Positions 55,951 to 64,000 of a stretch of 64,000 bases of DNA are shown one piece after another. Below the pieces are notes generated by a model. The model made no database searches. It was not told the origin of the DNA and worked only from the letters and a program-made list of their open reading frames with translations. The stretch comes from Paramyrothecium sp. XJ0827. Its lineage: Eukaryota > Ascomycota > Sordariomycetes > Hypocreales > Stachybotryaceae. The stretch is from assembly GCA_020881915.1 (NCBI GenBank), contig JAJFPB010000009.1:558001-622000 (forward strand), in the 5' to 3' direction. Position 1 is the first letter of the stretch. Each line of letters opens with the position of its first letter. The translations under genes and the position numbers were made by a program.

Positions 55951-56921
55951 GGAACGAGATGTTTCTTGGGCTTCGTTTTTTTTTAGCCTACTATTTAACT
56001 GTACGATATAGTTTGGCATTTGTAGCTTGTTGGGAGAAGCTGTACGAGAATTAAGCATTGAAAGGCGTTGGGCATACGACACCAAGGAGGGCTGTACAAT
56101 ATTTCGACGTGAAAGTCACTATAGATGTGTATACTAATGGAATGGTGCATCGATAGCAATTCAATATGCATGGTTTGCCAAAGAAGAAAGAACAGAAAAG
56201 TAAAAGTAAACGTGAAATAAGAGAAAAAGTGAGAGAAAAAAGTCAACGGATAATCCGTGCATGACTGCTGAAGTTAGATCATTATCCCTCGCCCCGAACG
56301 AGGTGATGTTAAATTAATTTTCTGCTGGGGCTGGCTGTTCAATCCCAACACCTGCGCGAAGCATTGGTATGGGTTGATTTGAACAAGTGGCATTGGTATC
56401 CGCTTCATCTCGTGCGCATGCTCACCGGTCAACAGTTGCATGAAAGAAAGAATCTATTACGTCTTCACGGGCTTGAGCAGGTTGTTTCGGGCTGCAGGGT
56501 AGCATCGCATCGTGTCATTTCCGTGCCGGCCGTCGAGGTAAGGTACCTCGATGGTCCTGCGGCCGCTGAGCTTCTAACGTTAGGCAGCGCCCGGTGGCTG
56601 CAAGGGCGGGACGAGCCCCGATTAGCCAGGGGCGGCAGGGAACCCCAGCAGGGTTCTGCAGGTGCTGCACGGCCAAGAATAGCGCCCCTGACCCGCTTCT
56701 GCCTGTTCTGGCCTGCAGCTCAAGGTTGGATAATAGCCGGGGCTGAGTTTGAGTGGGAAAGTCAGCAACTTCATCCCATGACCAACACTCCTCTCGGTAG
56801 TTATATAAGTTGGCTGACCACCCACCACGCCTCTCCAAGACGGTAAACCTCGATACGTTGCTCTCCCTCTCGGATCCGCGACTGAACCTCCCACCCTGCA
56901 TCGCTGATTCACGCCGGTATC
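55951..56921. other. Intergenic, no gene seen
   Basis: About 970 nt between SUV3 and the phosphatase-like gene, both plus strand. The first 350 nt are A/T-rich 3' flank. A TATA element (56802..56809) and C-rich leader precede the next gene. Confidence 0.5.
56802..56809 (+). promoter_or_regulatory. TATA-like element for the phosphatase-like gene
   Basis: TATATAAG, 113 nt before the ATG at 56922, followed by a C/T-rich leader. Good position for a core promoter; assigned by motif and distance. Confidence 0.5.
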
Positions 56922-57929
56922 ATGGGTGGTTTAGACGAAAGCCGCAACATCTGGCACTCCCGGCCCGCAACCGAGCGCGATCCCTTCTACACCACGGGCG
57001 GCTTCCTGGTGCACCCGCCCATTTCAAAGAATGCAATCCCAGCGGCGCCGTACGAGAGACACCGCCCGAACCCACCGTTCATCCCGATTCCCCACATCGA
57101 GCACCAGGAGGGCGGCCGCATCAAGCTGGTCCCCTCGTTGGAGAACATCGACCTGATCCAGCTGACGCCCGGCGACCTCGACATCATCACCCAGAACAAG
57201 GCGCAGGTGGCCAAGGATGGATCGATGCACTGGGCGTACGAACAGCGGCGGCAGGCGCAGCCCGTGCTCGACTACCTATACCTGGGGCCTAGGAGTATTA
57301 TCCGCGACCAGACCTTCCTGCAGCGCGAGGGCGTTACGATGATTCTTATTGCGCGCCATGCGAGCCTGGCGTCGCAGCGGCTGATGAGTGTCGAGCGGGT
57401 TAGCGAGCAGCTCGGCATTCAGGTCCAGTACGTCGACGTGGCGAGCGACTATCAGCTTGTGCGCGGCTTCCCCACGGCCATCCACCTCATCAACGACCAC
57501 ATGCTGGCCGAGGCGTCCAGCTCCCGGCGGGGCAAGGTGCTGGTGGCGTGCGACTCGGGCAACGACCGGTCTGCGGCCCTCGTCGCGGCCTACATCATGG
57601 CCATGTTCGGCAGGGACATGTGGTCGGCGGTCGGCTTCATCTCCATGCAGCGCTTCTGCTGCACCTTCACCGAGGATCTGAAGCGGATGCTCCTGACCTG
57701 GGAGGGCATGCTCAAGGCGCGGTCCGCGGTGGCCAATGCCATGAGCAGGGACAAGGGCGGCCCGGTCCTGCAGAAGATGACTGAGGGACCCGGCAACGCC
57801 AAAGCCAAGCGTGGCTTCGACGACATGATGGACATGGACGATGAAGAGAGCGCGACGGAGGACAACAACTTGGACCGTGATCGGTTCGTTGGGCGCGACG
57901 GCTTTGCACCGTTTGTCGACCAATCTTGA
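56922..57929 (+). CDS. Dual-specificity-phosphatase-like protein (STYX/DSP family)
   Basis: Intronless, 335 residues, start in ATCATGGGTGG. The N-terminal 110 residues are Pro-rich and lack a known domain. The DSP fold starts at about 113 (PVLDYLYLGPRS, then GVTMILIARHAS). A candidate general acid lies in VDVASDYQLV (Asp172 or Asp177). The P-loop is VACDSGNDRSA (Cys210, Arg216). The CX5R core is intact, but the usual His before Cys is Ala, and the Gly pattern is altered from HCxxGxxRS. It may therefore be an active phosphatase with changed Cys acidity or a STYX-type phospho-binding pseudophosphatase. The acidic C-terminus (about 275-335) carries a KAKRGFDDMMDMDDEES stretch. Substrate unknown. 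Confidence 0.8.
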   Translation: MGGLDESRNIWHSRPATERDPFYTTGGFLVHPPISKNAIPAAPYERHRPNPPFIPIPHIEHQEGGRIKLVPSLENIDLIQLTPGDLDIITQNKAQVAKDGSMHWAYEQRRQAQPVLDYLYLGPRSIIRDQTFLQREGVTMILIARHASLASQRLMSVERVSEQLGIQVQYVDVASDYQLVRGFPTAIHLINDHMLAEASSSRRGKVLVACDSGNDRSAALVAAYIMAMFGRDMWSAVGFISMQRFCCTFTEDLKRMLLTWEGMLKARSAVANAMSRDKGGPVLQKMTEGPGNAKAKRGFDDMMDMDDEESATEDNNLDRDRFVGRDGFAPFVDQS

Positions 57930-58910
57930 AGGCGACTATGAGTTTGGGCTCCTGCTGGTGCACCCTGCGCCGTTCCTGGACGTCGGGAATGGCTTGACAA
58001 GGCAAATGGAAGTTAGGAGTCAGGACGATTCCGTCCTCGGTGGTTTCACTATTTTTTTTTTGGCGTTGAGGTGGAGATACCCCCGTTCAGTGTTTTTTTC
58101 CATCCAACACTTTTTCTATCGTTACTTGGTAGGGCATCGAATTAAACAAAGTCTGTCACTCCTCGCGGCACATATACATGGAGTTGTATCATAGCTGGTT
58201 TAGAAGTCATGGGTAGGCGAAGGAAAGCCGGCGTCTGGCGAGTTTACAGGACGGGTTGGAACGTGAGAATTAGACTTAAATTCAGATATTGCATCTCACT
58301 GTTGGCCAACTGTGTTACGAGTGATGGTTTCACGGACTGTTGAGTTAGGGCTTGAACAGAGGGCTAAGTTTGCTGGTGAGTTCTGCACCATCTTTCCTCA
58401 ACCTCATGCAAATGCATTCACTGACTTTGACTCTGCAGCGCGCACATGATGCCGCGTTCAACTCCTGTTCACGTCCTTCTGCTCCGCGGCAGCTCCATTG
58501 CCCGACGACTCCCGCGACGAGCCACTCCCGTATTGCCACACCGGCCGTTCACGCCACCGGTCAAGTCACTTGGTGGTGATGATGGGCTGGCAGCTGTGGA
58601 TGGCTGGCAGCTGTCACAGAGCCACGCCCGAGCTCGTCGCCCGCCGACAAGCGAAAGCAGCTGGGAACATTTGTTTATTCCATTCACCGCGACCTGCTCT
58701 CCCTCTTCACTTGGCCTTCACTCGACGCGATCCCCTCATCTTTGCAACATCATCCCATCTTTGCTCGTCCGTCTTCGCATGACTCCTTGGATCACATACC
58801 CAAACCCATCTGCAAAGCATATCGTCTAGTTTGTACACGTTTCTCTTGGTTTTGTACTGTTTTATTCGTCTTTGTTTATTTCTTTCGTCCCATACTCGCG
58901 TATCCAGGTG
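57930..58910. other. Intergenic, no gene seen
   Basis: About 980 nt between two plus-strand genes, with T-rich runs near 58050 and 58080. It ends in a T/C-rich leader. A CATCTTTGCAACATC-type stretch near 58740 is unremarkable. Confidence 0.45.
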
Positions 58911-61900
58911 ATGGAGGAGGCGCGTCCGCACAACCTTCGTCCGCCGTCTGCGATCCGCATCCCAAGTCGATTCACTGAGGACGGAGAGGAAGAAGCAGAT
59001 CAGTTGAATCTCGTTCCTGTACAAGCTAGGCCCATGGACTCTGACAATACCGTACCACAATTCCCGAAGCCAGACCCTCCAACGATGGCGCCCCCGGGAG
59101 CACAGGAGCACCGACCCAACGAGGTCAGCGCCGGTGCTAACAACACGAAGGGACCCCGTCCAAAGCCGAAGCCGGCCACAAAGGCAAAGCAAAGTGAGCA
59201 GCCCGCAGAGACCACAGAGAACAGCTTGACGTTGACACCGTGGGAAGGTCTGGCACCACCCCGCCAGCGGCAGGCCAAGAAACCTGCGAAAAACAAGGGC
59301 AGTCAAGCCAAGGCACCCGCCAAACCAGAAGCCCCCTTACCACCACCGCCTCCTGCCCTCTCCGAGAAGCAGCTTATGGCAGAGGTCTTATTGAATCCTG
59401 ACATGATTGATTGGGGCTCTGACACCGAGGACGAAAAGGATGAGCAAGCTGCAAACGCCCCTGCTGTGCCCTCAACAGCCGTCAATGGCGCCCTCCAACC
59501 ACGCCTTGAGATATCGTGGCAGGACCTATCCATGGCAACGAGGTGGATCATCCTGAAAGTCATTGGCGAGAAGCACCCTTTTTCGCATGTCACGGGCTCC
59601 GTCCTCCACCTCAGCCATCTTCAAATCCAGGACTTCGTTGTCAACTACATGGCTCAGTACCACGCATGGCAGGCATACGAAAGCCACATGGACCAGATCC
59701 CATGGCAGCACATCCTGGACCCCCAGTATCACCCGCCTAGACCGCATCTGAGCACCGACAGAATCTCGCTGCAAGACGTGATCCGTGGCCAGGGCTTCCT
59801 CCGCGGCAGAGGGCTGGAGCGGTTTTCTGGCGCGCTGAACGACTGGTACGGCACAAACACGGGAGGCTTCGTCGGCCTGGAGGTGGAGCAGGAGATCGTT
59901 CGGGACTCCTTGGCGTCGTTGCAGCAGAACAGGATGACCAACACCATGCCCGCTGCTCTGAGGCAAGTTGCTGGGCTGCCCGCCGCGCAGGAACAAGGGC
60001 TTTCGAATACACAGCAGCAGATACCAGACTATGTCCCTGGCACGTTCGTGCGAACCTTTAACGAAGCAGGGAGAGCTCCGGAGCCCATATCTATCGCTGG
60101 AACCAGCGAGACCTTTCCACTGCGACCAGCTCCCTCCTTTACCAAAGCTGATTCTGGCATTTCATCCTCGGCTGCCACCTCCTTCTCATCTACCGCTCCG
60201 AGCGAGCCCCACCCGGCAGATAGGCCAAGTGCTTTCCCACCTGTCTTCATCGACCTTGAGAGCGAACCGTTCCCACAACAGAATCAGGAAGTGTCCAACA
60301 AATCTCCCTGGGATGAAGACACCGCCGACCCTGCTGGTATTATGGGCCTGTCACCTCATGCGGCTAGGGCAATGCAGACAGTGGCTCTCACTCGGAAGAG
60401 ATACGTCGAGAACAGGATTGCACAACTTTCTCAGCCTCCCCCAAGCATGAGACGGATTGGTGCATCTTGGGCGCCTGGGCCGCAGGCTAGGAATCCCCTC
60501 CCAGGACAGTATCCTGCCGCAACGAGACCCCGTAGCAGCACCGACCCTGTTCAACCCCAACAAACAAACGCAAACGGCCGTCCCAAGCCCGCTAATTTCA
60601 AGGTACCTTCAGCATCCAAGAAAGATCTCGGACACTCCGAATTGCTCTCTAGATTGAGCCCATCGCCGGGCAACACCAAGAAGCCTGCCCCGAAGAAACC
60701 AGCAGCTCCGCGCAAGCGCAAGCTCAGCGTCCGCGCTCAGGAGAGTATAGATTCCGGAGACTTGACCAAGAACCCCAATAAGCTGACAGACGACGATTCT
60801 GAATATGGGCCAGAATCAAGCCCCACAAAGAAGCGCAAGGCCACGAAGAAAGGCGACGAGAAGAAAGCAAACGGCGATGTCGACAAGGCACCAGTTGAGA
60901 ATCTGGCTCCGGCCGGAGGTAAGGAGACTGTCAATGGAGATATAGCCCGAATCGTTGCGAAGCAATACGCGACCTCAAGCTTTGTTCCCAGTGACAACGA
61001 CGGTCAACCAGCATCTACATCTTCGAGTCAAGACGCCGAAGGCGAAGTGGTCACCGCTCACGAGCAAACAACCGATACTTCCCCACCCCCGACTCGAACC
61101 ACTCAGGGACGCACAACACCCCTGACGACAACCGCGAGCGCTGCTAACTCTTATCTAGATTACTTCCACATCTCCCCCTGTGGTTCGCAAGATGCCGAAG
61201 GCGAAACCTGCAGCGGGTCTGATGGGGAAGCAGACCGCGCCACTAACACAAATGGGACAGCAGATCCAGATGCGGGAGGGAATGAACGCTCAGACACAGG
61301 GTCGGATGCCGGGTTCACCGCCCGCTGTGATGCAATCATCGAAGCTATCGCCGACGTGGAATCCGACGCAGAGCTCGGGGCAGACCTTGGCGCAGAACTC
61401 AGTGCTGAACCTGCCACAGAATCTGAAGTACATACAGACGCAGTCCCTGAGGCAGAGCACGCCAGTGAGTTGGCCTTTGGATCAGATACAGGTGTCGGGT
61501 CAGAAGCCGGTGCCGAGCCAGCCGTTGAATGTAGCGCTGCACCAGTCGACGAGCCAGATGACGGATCGAACACAGATCCCCATGCGAAGCGTGGGAGGGA
61601 TTCAGACGCAGTTCCAGCTACAAATCCCGGGCCTGACCCAGAGACAGGCTCAGGAGCAGACGACAACAACTAGGACGAATGGTGGTGGTGGTGTGCTGAT
61701 TGGATCGGAAGCAGCAAACGGAGCAGGGCCTGGGGAAACGGACCAGCCGGTCCTTAAGAATCCACCCCGTAGCAAAGATTGTAAGGGCAGTGCTTCCAAC
61801 AGCAGGAACCCGTCAGTCCTTGGAATTCAACGCCACCAGATTCTGCCACCCAGCTGCGGCCGTGTCAATGAAGCACACTACGCCTGGAGCGCGGACGCGG

Positions 61901-62190
61901 CGACCTTTGCCGCCGACGCCGTGCGCGCCCAGTTTGCTGTACGAGCGGATCGAATCATCACACCGAAGCCCACGACCATCCAGCACCTTCCAGAGGAGGA
62001 GATGCGCACGCGACTTCAGGATTTACGCAGGGAGTACAAAGAAGCGGAGGAAATCGCCAGGAGCGGCCCGGCACCGGTCGCGGACAGGGCGATGTTTGCT
62101 GGCTGTGCGGACTGGGCGATCTACGCCAAAGAGGCAGGAGAAGCATATTACGCGTTGGATGTGCGCAAGCAGACAGACCAGAGTGGTTGA
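58911..62190 (+). CDS. Long disordered protein of unknown function, 3' part open in two frames
   Basis: The start is the ATG at 58911 (MEEARPHNLRPPS). One frame stays open to 61673 (921 residues). A second frame is open from 61159 to 62190 and looks more protein-like at its end. An intron from about 61047 (weak GTGGTC donor, phase 0) to 61158 (TTATCTAG with a perfect CTAAC branch site) would join them into 1055 residues; this model is preferred but unproven. The N-terminus is Pro/Lys-rich. A folded-looking segment lies at about 195-345 (LEISWQDLSMATRWIILKVI, MAQYHAWQAYESHM). Disordered sequence with basic KKRKATKK motifs (nuclear signals) follows. The spliced tail is Gln/Met/Pro-rich and ends in a helical region (EEEMRTRLQDLRREYKEAEE). 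I do not recognise the family; a nuclear role is a guess. Confidence 0.55.
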
Positions 62191-62791
62191 AACGCTTGCG
62201 CGGGTTGTCAGAAGTGGAACTTGTGGTGCAAGGATTCTAAGTGTTTGTGGAGGCATCGGTCACGGATTTGTGCGAACCAGGATCACCACGTTGCTACAGC
62301 AGGATATGGATATCGCGCATGTAGACAGGAATGAAAGAGCATGTACTATTCTGTACAAGTGTTTCACAATCACTGGGAGAAGACGTGAGGCTGGTAAGTT
62401 TGCCAAGATGCAGTTGGCGGGTGTGTTACGGAACTTGTTTGCTTGATGGAGAACACACGAGAATTATGACAGTGACAATGGCTTTCTGAGCCATTATTCA
62501 GAGACGAACAATGACGTGGAGTAAGAAGCCAAAGCAAGCAAACGGGAGTCGGCAGTGAGTTGATGCAGCTGCCCGTCTGCCGGCACGTGCCTGTTCCGTC
62601 TCCAACACCATCACTTGCACTCGCACACCTCCTCACACTGCAGAGAACTTGCGCTGAAGCCTCAGTTGCCCAATTCGGTCTGATTGATGTGGCATTGCAC
62701 GAGCGAAGATAACAGGCAACCAGTTGTCCCTCTCTGTTTCTTGTCCAAGCCAGCAGTCCCGAACGATCTGTGAAACCGACTCGTTGCAGAA
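62191..62791. other. Intergenic, Dicer promoter region
   Basis: About 600 nt between two plus-strand genes. No motif of note. Confidence 0.45.
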
Positions 62792-64000
62792 ATGAATCAG
62801 GAGGAGCTCATCTCGTTTGCTGCCGCGCAGGAGCCCTCTGACAATAACCAGGGGAGATTCAACAGCCAATATGTATCGGAACACATCCAGAAGCAACTGT
62901 CCGAACTCGCACTCTCGTCTTCCACGCCCAAAGCTCCTTTTAACCCGCCGACCGATGTAGAATCCGAAGCCGCTCAGCCACGAAGCGAGACCGCCCGCGA
63001 CGATGCATCCGACGAGGCAGACGACGGTGGGGAAGATGAAGAGGGAGAGGATTATGCTCGTTTCGAAATCGGACCAGAGCGGCCTCGCAAGATTTCGGAG
63101 AAGAAGCGTCTGGATACCGCTGCGTTTGCGGCTTGGATCAGAGACAGCCAGGCGGAAATTGCATCGACCGCAAAGGAAACAGCATCGGCAACCCGGAAGG
63201 AGTCCTTTCCGCGCTTCGACAGGTCAGCGACTGACGCGAAGATCATCGCTAAACCTCGCGAGTACCAGAATGATCTCTTTGAGCGGGCAAAGGAGAAGAA
63301 CATCATTGTTGTTCTTGATACGGGCAAGTCCTCCCTCGTGGATCTATCAGGCAAATACTGACTCATCTCACAGGCTCGGGGAAAACACTCATCGGTATCA
63401 TGCTGGTGAGGCACATTGTCGACCTGGAGCTGCAGAACCGCGCCCTCGGCAAGCCAAAGAAGGTCGCCTTCTTCGTCGTGGACAAAGGACCCCTCTGCGC
63501 GCAGCAATACACCGCACTCAACCAGAACCTCGAATACCCCATGGCCAAATTCCACGGCACGCTGGCAGGAGTCGCAAAGAATAAGGCGTTCTGGGACGAG
63601 CAGTTTGGGAAGCAGTTGGTCATTGTCTGCACAGCCCAAATACTCTTGGACTGCCTGAACAATGGCTATATCCGCATGAACCAAATTAACCTTCTCATCT
63701 TCGACGAAGCGCACCATACCAAGAAGAACCACCCGTACGCAAGAATCATCAAGCAGCACTACTTGCGGGAAAGAAACGAATGCGACCGACCAAGAATCCT
63801 AGGCATGACGGCATCTCCTGTTGACGCGCAGACGAGGGACATGAAGGTCACCGCGATGGAGCTGGAGAGTCTTCTGTGTAGCAGGATTGCCACTGTCCCG
63901 GATGAAATCCTTGCTGACAATCTTGCCCGGCGCGAACAGATCGAAAGCGTGGAAAAGTACAACGAGGTTGCGCACCCCGAGGACGCCCGCACCAACCTAT
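62792..64000 (+). CDS. dcl1: Dicer-like protein 1, 5' part, runs off the right edge
   Basis: Exon 1 is 62792..63323 and exon 2 runs from 63374 to beyond 64000. The 50-nt intron has a GC donor (GCAAGT) and a normal acceptor (CATCTCACAG, CTGAC branch site). Splicing restores VVLDTGSGKTLIG, the Walker A motif, at about 178-182. The N-terminus is an acidic extension (residues 1-110) followed by PRKISEKKRLDTAAF and PREYQNDLFERAK. Helicase motif II FDEAHHTKKNHPY (about 286) and motif III GMTASPVDA follow. The length and acidic nature of the N-terminus and the ISEKKR segment fit the DCL1 group rather than DCL2. The dsRNA-binding, PAZ and RNase III parts lie outside. Dicers cut dsRNA into small RNAs for quelling, meiotic silencing and antiviral defence. 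Confidence 0.9.

Noticed and set aside
61700..62446. 248-codon third plus-strand frame at the end of the disordered-protein gene
   Set aside because: Arg/Pro-rich, typical of a shadow frame. The frame ending at 62190 has coherent helical sequence.
1..64000. CRISPR arrays, bacterial operons, ribosome binding sites, insertion sequences
   Set aside because: The window is fungal nuclear DNA with spliceosomal introns. No regularly spaced repeats or transposase genes were seen.

Overview
The window comes from a filamentous ascomycete (Pezizomycotina, most likely Sordariomycetes; I cannot name the species). The evidence is short introns of about 47-126 nt with CTRAC-type branch points, long GC-rich intergenic stretches, and families typical of this group: HET-domain, 2EXR, STAND/NLR, Dicer-like 1, mannitol-1-phosphate dehydrogenase and the augmin subunit HAUS6. 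Exon boundaries were worked out by hand from splice signals and reading-frame continuity. No transcript or homology search was available.

Left third (1-22 kb), accessory in character. A small secreted cysteine-rich protein gene runs off the left edge on the minus strand. Next comes a disrupted minus-strand gene (2.0-3.3 kb) with in-frame stops and frame changes. A compact cluster at 3.8-11.4 kb holds a large protein kinase (plus strand), a HET-domain gene (minus) and a second, related kinase (minus). Both kinases share an N-terminal module and an HGD catalytic loop, so they are non-RD kinases; the second also has DMG in place of DFG. About 9.4 kb without a convincing intact gene follows (with traces of a decayed gene near 12.6-14.0 kb), ending at mannitol-1-phosphate 5-dehydrogenase (20.8-22.1 kb).

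Middle (22-41 kb). Two 2EXR-domain paralogues lie either side of a small SnoaL/NTF2-like gene. They are followed by a very short GATA-factor gene, a 3.7 kb gene-poor stretch, and then a housekeeping block: HAUS6 (augmin), mitochondrial ribosomal protein bS21m/MRP21 and an RBM25-type splicing factor. HAUS6 and MRP21 converge; MRP21 and RBM25 diverge.

Right third (41-64 kb). An NLR-type STAND protein (alpha/beta-hydrolase, NB-ARC, TPR) with a Cys-type nucleophile elbow comes first. It is followed by a crotonase-fold hydratase, a DUF2235 hydrolase, a membrane-anchored SDR, a longin R-SNARE divergent from the mitochondrial helicase SUV3, a dual-specificity-phosphatase-like protein, a long disordered protein whose 3' part is open in two frames, and the 5' part of a Dicer-like 1 gene that runs off the right edge. 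In this Dicer gene a GC-AG intron interrupts the Walker A codons.

How the genes fit together: most right-hand genes are independent housekeeping functions (splicing, mitochondrial translation and RNA decay, spindle assembly, membrane fusion). The HET gene, the two non-RD kinases, the NLR and Dicer-1 are families linked to fungal self/non-self recognition and genome defence. The kinase-HET-kinase arrangement is the best candidate here for an uncharacterised recognition module. That role is inferred from gene content and order only.
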